DNA of 64,000 nt from Pseudomonadota bacterium (GTDB lineage Bacteria > Myxococcota > Myxococcia > Myxococcales > Myxococcaceae), in NCBI GenBank assembly GCA_023426545.1, contig JAFAAN010000066.1, forward strand, positions 80,534 to 144,533, in the 5' to 3' direction. The notes below the pieces were generated by a model, which made no database searches, had not been told where the DNA came from, and saw only the letters and a program-made list of their open reading frames with translations. The number at the start of each line of letters is the position of its first letter. Position 1 is the stretch's first letter. Positions 24,688 through 34,251 of this stretch are shown here, one piece after another. Position numbers and translations under genes: made by a program.

Positions 24688-25545
24688 ATGAACGCCTTCC
24701 TCGACACCATCCTGGCCTTTCCGACCGCCATCTTCACCATCGTCCTGGGCGTGGTGATGACGTACTGGCTGTTCGTCATCGTGGGTGCCGTGGGCATCGA
24801 CTTGTTCGACGCCGACGTCAGCCTCGAGGGCGGCGGCAAGGCCTTGAGCGGCGCCCTCGAGGGCGGAGGCAAGGCGTTGAGTGGCGCCCTGGAAGGGGGC
24901 GGCAAGGCGTTGAGTGGCGCCGTCTCGGGCGGCGGCAAGGCGCTCGGTGGCGCCATGGAGAGCGGCGCCAAGGCGCTGGGTGCCCACGACTCGGACTTCG
25001 ACGTCGATGGGGGCGGGCTCCTGGCAGCGATGGGCTTCGCCGGCATCCCCATCACCGTGTCGGTGAGCTTCGTGACCTTCATCGCCTGGTTCCTCTCGGT
25101 GGTGAGCGCGCAGCCGCTGCACGAGGCGCTGGGGCCGCTGATGCCGTCATGGCTCCTGAGCACCGGGCTCGGCGTGGCCTGTTTCGCGGCGGGGACGGTG
25201 TCGGGGGGCTTCGTGGTCCGGCCGTTGCGGCCGGTGTTCGTGGCCAAGCGGGCGCCCGGCCGTGAAGTCCTGATGGGCCGCGTGTGCACCATCTCCAGCG
25301 GCAGCGTGACGGACCGGGCGGGGCACGCGACCTTCGAGGATGGCGGGGCGGGGATGATCCTGAACGTCGTCTGCTCGAAGCCCAATGAGCTCAAGCGCGG
25401 CCAGCCCGCGCTGATCCTCTCGTACGATGCCGAGCGGCACGTTTACGAAGTGGAGCCTGTCGACTGGCTGCTGCCCGAGGAGCTGGAGCAACTCCAGGAC
25501 CCGGCTCGGGCCGCGGCGCTCGCTCGCTTGAAGGCACGAGGCTGA
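24688..25545 (+). CDS. YqiJ-like OB-fold membrane protein with 11-residue repeats
   Basis: A 285-residue inner-membrane protein. TM1 is about residues 9-36 (FPTAIFTIVLGVVMTYWLFV). Five 11-residue repeats of the type LEGGGKALSGA cover residues 46-100. Two or three further helices lie between about 112 and 180 (GIPITVSVSFVTFIAWFLSV, TGLGVACFAAGTVSGGF). A C-terminal OB/NfeD-like domain covers about 190-265 (GREVLMGRVCTISSGSVTDRAGHATFEDGG). This matches YqiJ, the small partner encoded next to flotillin YqiK in many bacteria. ATG 24688 opens directly on TM1. The flotillin gene follows after 114 bp. The repeat array is unusual for the family and could form a cytoplasmic or periplasmic amphipathic segment. 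Confidence 0.82.
   Translation: MNAFLDTILAFPTAIFTIVLGVVMTYWLFVIVGAVGIDLFDADVSLEGGGKALSGALEGGGKALSGALEGGGKALSGAVSGGGKALGGAMESGAKALGAHDSDFDVDGGGLLAAMGFAGIPITVSVSFVTFIAWFLSVVSAQPLHEALGPLMPSWLLSTGLGVACFAAGTVSGGFVVRPLRPVFVAKRAPGREVLMGRVCTISSGSVTDRAGHATFEDGGAGMILNVVCSKPNELKRGQPALILSYDAERHVYEVEPVDWLLPEELEQLQDPARAAALARLKARG
24823..24987 (+). repeat. five tandem 33-bp repeats in the YqiJ-like gene
   Basis: Five in-frame 33-bp units encode LEGGGKALSGA, LEGGGKALSGA, LEGGGKALSGA, VSGGGKALGGA and MESGAKALGAH. The first three are identical as protein and differ at only a few third positions as DNA, which suggests recent tandem duplication and possible copy-number variation. Confidence 0.95.
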
Positions 25546-25659
25546 AGTAGCACCGGCCGCGCAGGGGGGCGGCCGTCACATTCGACGCCAGAGGGCTTTT
25601 GCGGGGGACCTCCGGCGCCTGATACAAGGCCCGCTGTCATCACCAATCAGGAATTGGCC

Positions 25660-27822
25660 ATGGATCCCATTACCGCGGTCGCCGCCGGTGCAGGTGGCAT
25701 CATCCTACTTGGAGGCATCCTCCTGACCATTGTCCGGCTCTACCGGCAGGTGGACCAGGGCAAGGTGCTCATCGTCAACACGCTGAAGGCCGAGCCGGTC
25801 GTCACCTTCACCGGCGCCGTGGTGTTCCCGATCATCAACCGGGCGGAGGTGATGGACATCTCCTTGAAGACGGTGGAGATCGACCGCCGTGGCAAGGAAG
25901 GCCTCATCTGCAAGGACAACATTCGCGGGGACATCAAGGTGACCTTCTTCGTGCGCGTGAACAAGACGCGCGAGGACGTCCTGAAGGTGGCGCAGTCCAT
26001 CGGCTGCGCGCGCGCCTCCGACCAGGAGACGCTGGAGAACCTCTTCGAGGCCAAGTTCTCGGAGGCGCTCAAGACGGTGGGCAAGAGCTTCGACTTCGAG
26101 GAGCTCTACACCAAGCGTGAGGAGATCAAGGACGAGGTCGTCCGCGTCATCGGCCGTGACCTCAACGGCTACATGCTCGAGGACTGCGCCATCGACTTCC
26201 TGGAGCAGACCCCGGTCGAGATGCTCGACAAGGACAACATCCTCGACGCGCAGGGCATCCGGAAGATCACCGAGCTGACCACGAAGCAGAACGTCTTCAC
26301 GAACGAGCTGCGCCAGGACGAGCGCATGGCCGTCACCAAGCGCAACGTCGAGGCGGACGAGGCCATCTTCGCCCTCGAGCGTCAGCGCGAGGAGGCCGCC
26401 GCGAGGCAGAAGCGGGAGATCGACAGCATCCAGGCGCGTGAGACGGCCGAGGCCGAGCGCGTGAAGCAGGAGGAGTTCGCCAAGGCCCAGCTGGCGCGCA
26501 TCAAGGCGGAGGAGGAGATCGACATCAACGAGCAGAACAAGGCTCGTCAGGTAGAGGTCGCGCAGAAGAACCGCGAGCGCGTGGTGGGGGTGGAGGCCGA
26601 GCGCGTGGAGAAGGACCGCGCCCTGGAGGCCATCAACCGCGAGCGTGAGACGGAGCTGCAGCGCATCGCCAAGGAGAAGGCGCTCGAGGCCGAGAAGAAG
26701 GCCATTGCCGACGTGGTGCGCGCCCGCATCGCCGTCGAGAAGACGGTGGCCGAGGAGGAGGAGCGCATCAAGGACCTGCGCGTGAAGGCCGAGGCCACCC
26801 GCAACAAGGATGCGCTGCTCATCACCGCCGAGGCGCAGGCGCAGGAGAAGCTGGTCAAGGACATCAAGGCGGCCGAGGCCTCCAACGAGGTGGCCAAGTT
26901 CACCGCCAAGGAGAAGCTGACGCTGGCCGAGGCCGAGCTGGAGGCCGCTGACAAGACGGCGAAGGCGAAGGTCCGCCTGGCTGAGGGCATCCAGGCAGAG
27001 GTCGCCGCCGAGGGACTGGCCGAGGTGCGCGTGAAGGAGGCCGACGCGCAGGCGCAGGAGAAGCTCGGCATGGTCAACGTGCGCGTGAAGGAGGCCGAGG
27101 CCACCGCCATCGAGAAGCAGGGCCATGCGCAGGCGAACATCGTCCGCGAGAAGCTGCTGGCCGAGGCCGCGGGCGAGCAGGAGAAGGGCCTGGCCCAGGC
27201 GCGCGTCCTGGAGGCGGAAGCCGTCGCCATCCAGAAGCGCGGCGAGGCCGAGGCCATCGCCACCCGCGAGAAGCAGCTGGCCGAGGCCGCTGCCATCCAG
27301 GAGAAGCTGCTGGCCGAGGCCCGCGGCCTCGCGGAGAAGGCGGCGTCCATGAAGCTGATGGACGGCGTCGGCCGCGAGCACGAGGAGTTCCGCCTCAAGC
27401 TCAACAAGGAGCGCGACGTGGAGCTGGAGGCCATCCGCGCGAAGAAGGAGATCGCGCACGCCCAGGCCGAGGTGCTGGCGAAGGCGTTCGCCAACGCGAA
27501 GTTCAACATCGTCGGCGGCGACGGCCAGTTCTTCGAGCGCTTCGTGAAGGCGGTGTCGTTCGGCTCGGCGGTGGACGGCGCGCTGGACCACGGCGAGGCG
27601 CTGAAGAAGGCGCTGGGCGGCTACCTCAACGGCGAGAAGGACCTGCCCGCCGACCTGAAGGAGATCCTCTCCAAGCCGGGCCTGAGCAACGACGCGCAGA
27701 ACCTGGCGGTGGCCGCGCTGCTGCACAAGATGGCGGCCAGCCCCGTCGCCGCGACCACCGCGGGCCTCAAGGCGCTGGTGGACGAGGCGCGGCCCGGCGC
27801 GGCCGACACGAAGCAGGGCTGA
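25660..27822 (+). CDS. YqiK-like flotillin (SPFH/band-7 scaffold protein)
   Basis: A 720-residue flotillin. One N-terminal membrane helix (about 6-28) is followed by an SPFH/band-7 domain (about 35-210, QVDQGKVLIVNTLKAEPVVTF... VKVTFFVRV-like strands). A very long Ala/Glu/Lys coiled coil covers about 215-620, with repeated AEA-x-AI heptads, and a globular C-terminus (about 620-720) carries FNIVGGDGQFFERFVKAVSFG, typical of YqiK proteins. Flotillins oligomerise into membrane scaffolds. ATG 25660 has CAGGA 7 bases upstream; TTG 25654 in frame is less likely. The gene lies between the YqiJ-like gene and the giant ATPase, as in other genomes carrying this trio. Confidence 0.92.
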   Translation: MDPITAVAAGAGGIILLGGILLTIVRLYRQVDQGKVLIVNTLKAEPVVTFTGAVVFPIINRAEVMDISLKTVEIDRRGKEGLICKDNIRGDIKVTFFVRVNKTREDVLKVAQSIGCARASDQETLENLFEAKFSEALKTVGKSFDFEELYTKREEIKDEVVRVIGRDLNGYMLEDCAIDFLEQTPVEMLDKDNILDAQGIRKITELTTKQNVFTNELRQDERMAVTKRNVEADEAIFALERQREEAAARQKREIDSIQARETAEAERVKQEEFAKAQLARIKAEEEIDINEQNKARQVEVAQKNRERVVGVEAERVEKDRALEAINRERETELQRIAKEKALEAEKKAIADVVRARIAVEKTVAEEEERIKDLRVKAEATRNKDALLITAEAQAQEKLVKDIKAAEASNEVAKFTAKEKLTLAEAELEAADKTAKAKVRLAEGIQAEVAAEGLAEVRVKEADAQAQEKLGMVNVRVKEAEATAIEKQGHAQANIVREKLLAEAAGEQEKGLAQARVLEAEAVAIQKRGEAEAIATREKQLAEAAAIQEKLLAEARGLAEKAASMKLMDGVGREHEEFRLKLNKERDVELEAIRAKKEIAHAQAEVLAKAFANAKFNIVGGDGQFFERFVKAVSFGSAVDGALDHGEALKKALGGYLNGEKDLPADLKEILSKPGLSNDAQNLAVAALLHKMAASPVAATTAGLKALVDEARPGAADTKQG

Positions 27823-27833
27823 TGGTTCGAAGG

Positions 27834-27861
27834 GCCACCGCCGTGGCAAGGCGGCGGTGGC
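27834..27861 (+). terminator. 10-bp hairpin between flotillin and giant ATPase genes
   Basis: GCCACCGCCG and CGGCGGTGGC form a perfect stem with an 8-nt loop 11 bases after the flotillin stop. No T-run follows, and a second CCCC-TTCG-GGG hairpin lies at about 27888-27907. It could be a partial terminator that lowers ATPase expression relative to flotillin. Confidence 0.45.
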
Positions 27862-27963
27862 ACGGCCGTAAGACGACCCTCACCCCGGCCGCCCCTTCGG
27901 GGTGGCGCCTCTCCGAGCGAGTGGGCGCGGGGGTGGGGGTCTACGCTTTCCCGGTGAAAATCC

Positions 27964-30900
27964 ATGGCAACTGACGGTGGCAAGGGCGCGGCGCCCGCGG
28001 GCGAGGCGGCGCTGGAAGGCGGCAGCTACGAGGTCATCCGGGCGCGGCTCCTGGCGCAGGCGGACGTCCTCGGGGCGAAGGCGACGGACCTCAACGGCCG
28101 GCGCAAGGTGCTCTTCGGCGGGACGGAGCTGACCGTCATCGGCAACGAGCGGGTGCGCACCGAGAACAACTGCATCCCGTGTGACATCGCCAGCGTCGGC
28201 AAGTACCTGCTCTTCGGCTACAACGTCTTCATCGGCTTGAAGCGCGAGACGTCGGTGTCCGACGTGTTCTCGCTGCACAAGTTCGAGAGGACGGCCGACG
28301 GCTTCGACCTCTCCGCCGTGCCCAGCACCGAGGCGGGTGGGTTCCTGGCGGACCCCCGCTTCGTGAAGGACTTCGGCGAGCTCTACAAGTACTACAAGGA
28401 CGCGAAGCTCCTTCAGGTTCGCAAGCTGGACTCGCGCCTGCTGGCCATCTTCCAGACGGGCCAGTCGCTGCGCGACATCAAGGTCTTCCGCTTCAGCCTG
28501 GACCTGGAGGGCCGCGCCACCTATCTGGACAACCAGGGGGAGCGCGACCACGTCTTCCCGCCGTCGCACGACTTCGAGTGGACGGTGGCCACGCGCGACA
28601 ACTACGTCACCGGCCAGCACCCGCACGTCAACGTGCTGGACCAGGTGTTCGTGGAGACGGTGAAGGGTGACCTCACCATCAAGGTGGAGGACAACACCTC
28701 CACCGGCATGGGCATCTACAGCGAGCCCGTGGACGACCCGGACCAGTCGCTGGACGACGCCGAGTTCGCCTGGGCGCAGGTGGGCTCGCTCATCCTGCTG
28801 CGCGTGCTGCCCTTCCGGGAGAAGGTGTACCGCTACCTCGTCTTCAACTCCCGCACGCAGCACGTGGTGCGCATCGACGCCATCGGGCAGGCCTGTGTGC
28901 GGCTGCCGGAGGACCAGGGCATCGTCTTCCCGGGGGGCTATTACCTCCAGACGGGGGACTTCAAGGTCTTCGACGGCGCCGCCGCCTCGGAGGGCATGGA
29001 GTTCCAGCGGGCCATCCGTTCGCCCAACGGCGAGGACGTGCTCTACATCTTCCACCGGCGCACGGACGGCTCCTACGTCCTGTTCCCCTACAACCTGGTG
29101 CGCAAGGAGGTGCAGAACCCCCTGGTCGCCCAAGGCATGAGCCTCTTCTCCGACGGGCAGCTGGTCATCTTCCGGTCCTCGTCGGATGAGCCCACCCGCG
29201 TCCACCCGATGCAGGTCTGGCAGACGCCCTTCGTCTCCGCGGAGCACGCGGCGGCCACGCCGCCTGCGCCCGGCTACCTGGGCAAGGTGGGCAACGCGGA
29301 GCTGGTGCGTGGCATCTCCGACGCGCTGACGATTCAGCGCGTCGCGAAGTCGGAGAAGCCCACGCGGCGCACCTACGAGGACCTGGTGGCCGCGGCCACG
29401 CGCGCGCTGGACGCGTACTACTGGCTGGGCCATGAGGAGACCGGACTTCAGGAGCCGGTGGAGACCCTGCGGCGCACCGCCGAGCTCATCATCGATGAGT
29501 TCGAGAAGGTGGTCGCGATGCAGAAGCGCGCCACCGAGTCGCTGGCGGCGGCGGAGGTGGAGCAGGAGGCGCTGCTGCTGCGCGTGCAGCCGGAGAACCT
29601 CTCCCACGCCGAGGCCTTCATGCAGGCGCTCGCGGACCTGCGCAAGCAGCGCGGTCACCTGATCACGCTGAAGGACATCCGCTACATGGACCTGGGGCGC
29701 GTGGACGCCCTGGAGGCCGCGGTGGTGGAGGCCTCCGACCGGGTCAGCGCGGCCTGCGTGGAGTTCCTCCAGACGGGGGAGGCGCTGGCGCCCCTGGCCT
29801 CGCGCCTGGATGAGCTGCTGGCGCAGCTGGAGCCGTTGCAGACCTCCGTGGAGCTGGCTCCGCTGGGCGAGGACGTGGACCGGACGGCCCACGGCCTGGA
29901 GGTCCTGGGCGAGGTCGTCGGCGGACTTCAGGTGGGCGACCCGCTGGCCCGGGCCCGCATCCTGGAGGGCATCTCCGAGCTCTTCAGCCGCCTCAACCGG
30001 GTGCGCGCCAGCCTCGCGGCCAAGCGCAAGGAGCTGTCCGGCCGCGAGAAGCGGGCGGAGTTCGGCGCGCAGTTCAAGCTGCTGGGGCAGAGCATCGAGA
30101 GCTCGCTGTCGCAGACGGACACCCCGGAGCGCTGCGACGAGGCGATGTCCCGCCTCACCGTGCAGTTGGAGGAACTGGAGGGCCGCTTCGGCGAGTTCGA
30201 CGAGTTCCTGGAGCAGATCACCCAGAAGCGCGAGGAGCTGCTGGAGGCCTTCGGCGCGCGCAAGCAGTCGCTCGTGGACGAGCGGCAGCGCCGCGCGCAG
30301 AGCATCTTCGGGGCCGCGGAGCGAATCCTCCAGGGCGTGCAGCGCCGCGCGAAGTCCTTCAAGACGGACGACGAGCTCAACGGCTACTTCGCCTCCGACG
30401 CGATGATCCTCAAGCTGCGTCAGCTCGCTGACCAGCTCATGGAGTTGCAGGACAGCGTCCGCGCGGACGAGGTGCAGTCGCGCGTGAAGTCCGCGAAGCA
30501 GGACGCGCTGCGGGCGCTGCGCGACCGGCAGGACCTGTTCGCGGACGGTGACGCGCTCATCAAGCTGGGCGCGTACCGCTTCAACGTCAACACGCAGCCG
30601 CTGGACCTGACGCTCCTGCCGCGCGACGGGGAGCTCTACCTCCAGCTCACCGGTACGGACTACGCGCAGCGGGTGGAGGACGCGGAGCTGCTGAAGTACC
30701 GGGATTTCTGGGACCAGCACCTGGTCTCCGAGTCGCCCGGCGTGTACCGCTCCGAATACCTCGCGGGCTGCCTCCTGGCGGACGCGGAGGAGGGCAAGGC
30801 AGGCCAGTCCCTGGCGGCGCTCCATGAGGCGCTGGTGGGGGGCACGCTGCTGGAGAAGGTGCGAGCCTACGCGGCCGACCGCTTCGACGAGGGCTATGAG

Positions 30901-33501
30901 CGCGGCGTGCATGACGCGGACGCAGCCGCCATCCTGGAGAAGCTGCTAGGGCTGCACCAGGGCGCCGGCCTGCTGCGCTTTGCGCCGGAGCCGCGCGCAT
31001 GGGCGGCCCTGTATTGGGTCTTCGACGCCGACGAGGCGGGCAGGGCGGTGTTCCAGCGGCGCGCGCGGAGCCTCGCCCGGCTGCGCAGCACCTTCGCCTC
31101 CGGCGGCAGTCTGGCCGAGGTTGGTGACGCGCTAGGCGAGCGCATCGGTGCGTTCCTCACCGCGCACGGGTTGAAGCACTCGCCCACCGAGGCGATGCAG
31201 GCGGGCCGCTACCTGGTCGAGGAGCTGGGTGCGGACCACCCGCGCTTCACCACCAGCGGCGAGGCGCTGGTGCTGAGGGACGCGTTCCTCCATGCGCTGG
31301 ACCGCCTTGGGACGCGCTCCGCGTTCGAGGATGACCTGCGGGGGCTGGAGAAGGACCTGGGCGCCCGGCTGGAGCTCGCCCGGGTGTGGTTGGATGGCTA
31401 CCTGGCCCAGCGCGAGGAAGGCCCGGGGGACGCCGTCCACGTGGCGCTGGAGACGGCGGTGCTGCTGCTCACCGGCACCAAGCTGGACCGCGAGTCCGCG
31501 GGAGCGCTCACGGCCACCGAGGTCTCCGGGTTGCTGGGCAACCACCCGCGCATCCAGGACCGGAAGCTGCCGCTGCGCCTGGACGAGTTCCTGGCGCGCC
31601 TGAGCGAGTTCCGCCAGGTGCGCGTGCCGCAATACCTGGCATACCGGGCCATGCAGCGCGAGATGCTGGAGCGCGAGCGCCGGAAGCTGCGCCTGGACGA
31701 GCTGACGCCGAAGGTCCTGAGCTCCTTCGTGCGCAACCGGCTCATCGACGAGGTGTACCTGCCGCTCATCGGCGCGAACCTGGCGAAGCAGCTCGGCGCC
31801 GCGGGCGAGGGCAAGCGCACCGACCGCATGGGCATGCTGCTGCTCATGTCTCCGCCGGGCTACGGCAAGACGACGCTGATGGAGTACGTCGCCAGCCGCC
31901 TGGGCCTCAACTTCGTGAAGGTGAACGGCCCCGCGCTGGGGCACTCCGTGAAGTCGTTGGACCCGGCCGAGGCGCCCAACGCCACCGCGCGGCAGGAGGT
32001 GGAGCGCATCAACCTGTCCTTCGAGATGGGCAACAACGTGATGCTCTATCTCGACGACATCCAGCACACGGACCCGGAGCTGCTCCAGAAGTTCATCTCG
32101 CTGTGCGACGGCCAGCGCCGGGTGGAGGGCGTGTGGAACGGCCGGACGCGCACCTATGACCTGCGCGGCAAGAAGTTCTGCGTCGTCATGGCCGGCAACC
32201 CGTACACGGAGACGGGTGAGCGCTTCCGCATTCCGGACATGCTCGCGAACCGCGCGGACACCTACAACCTGGGTGACATCCTCGATGGCAAGGAGCACCT
32301 GTTCGCGCTCAGCTACATCGAGAACGCGCTCACGTCGAACCCGGTGACGGCGCCGCTGGCCACCCGCGATCCGTCGGACACCCACCGCCTCATCCGCATG
32401 GCGCAGGGCGAGGAGATCCAGACGGGCGAGCTGAAGCACGGCTACGCGGCGGCGGAGCTCCAGGAGCTCATCGCCGTGTTCCAGCGCATGTTCCGCGCCC
32501 AGTCGGTCCTGTTGAAGGTGAACCTGCAGTACATCGCCTCGGCGGCGCAGGACGAGCGCTTCCGGACCGAGCCCGCGTTCAAGTTGCAGGGCAGCTACCG
32601 CAACATGAACAAGCTCACCGAGAAGATTGTCGCGGCGATGACCGACGACGAGCTCGAGCGGCTCATCGACGACCACTACCAGGGGGAGTCGCAGACGCTG
32701 ACGACGGCGGCCGAGCAGAACCTGCTCAAGCTGGCGGAGATGCGCGGCCGGCTCACGCCGGAGAAGGCGAAGCGCTGGGAGGAGATCAAGCAGGGCTTCG
32801 CGCGCGTGAAGCGCATGGGCGGCAAGGACGACGACCCGGTGGCTCGCGTCACGGGACAGCTCAGCGGCATCGAGGAGCAGCTCGGCGCGGTGCGGGACGC
32901 GGTGGTGCAGGCGGCCACCCAGGTCACCGCCAGCAACGTCCGGGAGGAGGAGCCGGGCGCGGTGGTGGAGGTGCTGCCGCGCCTGGAGTCCCTGCGCGAG
33001 GCCGTGCTGGAGGTGGCCAAGGTGGGCCGCGAGGCCGCGAAGGCGAAGCCGGCACCGGTGGCCGCTCCTGTCGCGGCGGGGCCGGACCTGACGCCGTACC
33101 TCAAGCACCTGGCGCACCTGCTCAAGGCGCTCACGGAGCGGGTGGCGGCCCAGGCGGAGGAGAAGGCGTCCGCGCCCACCGTGCGGACGGCGGCGCTCGC
33201 ACCCGCGCCGGACTTCGGCCCGTACATGGAGCAGCTCTCCCGCGCCATCACCGCGCTGGCCGATCGCCCGGTGAACGTGTCCGCGAGCGTGCCGGCCGAG
33301 GCGCTCCAGAGGACGGCGCTGTCGGGGCCGTCTCCGGCGGAGCTGAGCCGGCAGATCGAACTGGTGGAAGGCGTGCTGCTCCCGCTGGAGCGCGCCTCGC
33401 GCCGCGCCATTCAAGGCGAGGGCGAGGGCGTGAAGTCGCTCCAGGTCTGGCAGAACGTCACCGAGGCCCTGGAGTTGCTGCGCTCCATGCTGCGGCGCTG
33501 A
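27964..33501 (+). CDS. giant AAA ATPase of the DUF3686 / 'DNA repair ATPase' type
   Basis: A 1,845-residue protein. The N-terminal ~440 residues are beta-rich with YEVIRARLLAQADVL and NNCIPCDIASVGKYLLFGYNV, matching proteins annotated as DUF3686. Residues about 450-950 are mainly coiled coil. An AAA+ module lies near 1240-1560: Walker A SPPGYGKTTLMEY near 1298, Walker B VMLYLDDIQH near 1361, and a sensor-1-like VVMAGNPYTE near 1400. A long helical C-terminus follows. All nucleotide-binding residues are intact. The 'DNA repair' label in databases is not supported by anything I see; linkage to YqiJ/YqiK points to a membrane-scaffold-coupled machine. ATG 27964 has only a weak ribosome-binding site. 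Confidence 0.88.
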   Translation: MATDGGKGAAPAGEAALEGGSYEVIRARLLAQADVLGAKATDLNGRRKVLFGGTELTVIGNERVRTENNCIPCDIASVGKYLLFGYNVFIGLKRETSVSDVFSLHKFERTADGFDLSAVPSTEAGGFLADPRFVKDFGELYKYYKDAKLLQVRKLDSRLLAIFQTGQSLRDIKVFRFSLDLEGRATYLDNQGERDHVFPPSHDFEWTVATRDNYVTGQHPHVNVLDQVFVETVKGDLTIKVEDNTSTGMGIYSEPVDDPDQSLDDAEFAWAQVGSLILLRVLPFREKVYRYLVFNSRTQHVVRIDAIGQACVRLPEDQGIVFPGGYYLQTGDFKVFDGAAASEGMEFQRAIRSPNGEDVLYIFHRRTDGSYVLFPYNLVRKEVQNPLVAQGMSLFSDGQLVIFRSSSDEPTRVHPMQVWQTPFVSAEHAAATPPAPGYLGKVGNAELVRGISDALTIQRVAKSEKPTRRTYEDLVAAATRALDAYYWLGHEETGLQEPVETLRRTAELIIDEFEKVVAMQKRATESLAAAEVEQEALLLRVQPENLSHAEAFMQALADLRKQRGHLITLKDIRYMDLGRVDALEAAVVEASDRVSAACVEFLQTGEALAPLASRLDELLAQLEPLQTSVELAPLGEDVDRTAHGLEVLGEVVGGLQVGDPLARARILEGISELFSRLNRVRASLAAKRKELSGREKRAEFGAQFKLLGQSIESSLSQTDTPERCDEAMSRLTVQLEELEGRFGEFDEFLEQITQKREELLEAFGARKQSLVDERQRRAQSIFGAAERILQGVQRRAKSFKTDDELNGYFASDAMILKLRQLADQLMELQDSVRADEVQSRVKSAKQDALRALRDRQDLFADGDALIKLGAYRFNVNTQPLDLTLLPRDGELYLQLTGTDYAQRVEDAELLKYRDFWDQHLVSESPGVYRSEYLAGCLLADAEEGKAGQSLAALHEALVGGTLLEKVRAYAADRFDEGYERGVHDADAAAILEKLLGLHQGAGLLRFAPEPRAWAALYWVFDADEAGRAVFQRRARSLARLRSTFASGGSLAEVGDALGERIGAFLTAHGLKHSPTEAMQAGRYLVEELGADHPRFTTSGEALVLRDAFLHALDRLGTRSAFEDDLRGLEKDLGARLELARVWLDGYLAQREEGPGDAVHVALETAVLLLTGTKLDRESAGALTATEVSGLLGNHPRIQDRKLPLRLDEFLARLSEFRQVRVPQYLAYRAMQREMLERERRKLRLDELTPKVLSSFVRNRLIDEVYLPLIGANLAKQLGAAGEGKRTDRMGMLLLMSPPGYGKTTLMEYVASRLGLNFVKVNGPALGHSVKSLDPAEAPNATARQEVERINLSFEMGNNVMLYLDDIQHTDPELLQKFISLCDGQRRVEGVWNGRTRTYDLRGKKFCVVMAGNPYTETGERFRIPDMLANRADTYNLGDILDGKEHLFALSYIENALTSNPVTAPLATRDPSDTHRLIRMAQGEEIQTGELKHGYAAAELQELIAVFQRMFRAQSVLLKVNLQYIASAAQDERFRTEPAFKLQGSYRNMNKLTEKIVAAMTDDELERLIDDHYQGESQTLTTAAEQNLLKLAEMRGRLTPEKAKRWEEIKQGFARVKRMGGKDDDPVARVTGQLSGIEEQLGAVRDAVVQAATQVTASNVREEEPGAVVEVLPRLESLREAVLEVAKVGREAAKAKPAPVAAPVAAGPDLTPYLKHLAHLLKALTERVAAQAEEKASAPTVRTAALAPAPDFGPYMEQLSRAITALADRPVNVSASVPAEALQRTALSGPSPAELSRQIELVEGVLLPLERASRRAIQGEGEGVKSLQVWQNVTEALELLRSMLRR

Positions 33502-33514
33502 GGGGCGCCGCGCG

Positions 33515-34210
33515 CTAGCGGAACTGGCCGGAGCCCTCGACGCTGGCGTTGTCGAGGACCCGGCTCAGCGTGTCCTCCAGTTGCTGGCCGTCCACGGCGG
33601 TGACGCGGACGGAGAAGGCGCCATCGCCCATGCCGCTCGCGTTGACGAAGTAGTTGTAGCTCTCGCGCGGGACCTCCTGCCAGGCGCCGGAGCCCCGCCG
33701 CCACTCCAGCTTCTGGATGGGCAGGCGGTGGTTGCGGACCTGGATGGCGGTCCACCAGGGGTTGCTGCCGTTCTTGAAGTGGTACTCGATGTTGCCCGCC
33801 ACGTCGCAGGACACCGGGGTCCAGGTGATGTTCACCCGGCCCTGCTGCATCTCCGCGATGCGGGCGAAGGCCGCGCGGCTCAGGTCCAGGTGGCCGGACG
33901 CGCACTCCGGACAGCGGTCCACGATGCGCACGCGGACGGAGCCCTTGGGGCCGACGATGTCCACGCACTGGCCACACGCCGCGCTGTTGGCGTACTGGGG
34001 CGTGTTCATGGCCGCCACCATCAGGTCACCCGTCGGCTCGAAGCTGCAATTCCCCGAGCCGTCGGCGTCGTAGTACGTGGCGATGCCTTGCTGCTCCTCG
34101 CCCAGCGGCGCACCGCCGCCGGACGGGTCTTCACTGCAGCCGCCGCAGGCCAGGAGGAGCGCGGCGGCGGGGACGAGGAAACGTCGGGACTGTGAGCGGG
34201 GTGGGTGCAT
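33515..34210 (-). CDS. bacterial expansin-like lipoprotein
   Basis: A 231-residue protein with a lipoprotein signal (VPAAALLLACGGC, candidate lipobox Cys within residues 21-25). A double-psi beta-barrel domain of expansin type follows (GIATYYDADGSGNCSF, MNTPQYANSAACGQCVDI, VRIVDRCPECASGHLDLS), with the conserved Asp of VDRCPEC and HLDLS. The C-terminal domain has aromatic residues (NPWWTAIQVRNHRLPIQKLEW) like the cellulose/peptidoglycan-binding D2 domain of Bacillus EXLX1. Expansins loosen cell-wall polysaccharides non-hydrolytically. In a soil predator the target could be plant debris or wall material; this is inference. It is convergent with the giant ATPase gene, 13 bp apart. Confidence 0.87.
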   Translation of the reverse strand: MHPPRSQSRRFLVPAAALLLACGGCSEDPSGGGAPLGEEQQGIATYYDADGSGNCSFEPTGDLMVAAMNTPQYANSAACGQCVDIVGPKGSVRVRIVDRCPECASGHLDLSRAAFARIAEMQQGRVNITWTPVSCDVAGNIEYHFKNGSNPWWTAIQVRNHRLPIQKLEWRRGSGAWQEVPRESYNYFVNASGMGDGAFSVRVTAVDGQQLEDTLSRVLDNASVEGSGQFR

Positions 34211-34251
34211 GGCCGCTCAGCATATCCCGTTGCCCGGGCAGCGGCGGGGCG

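Noticed and set aside
25705..30912. Long minus-strand open frames opposite the flotillin and giant ATPase genes
   Set aside because: Leu/Arg/Gln/His-rich shadow translations of strongly biased coiled-coil codons; no motifs, no ribosome-binding sites.
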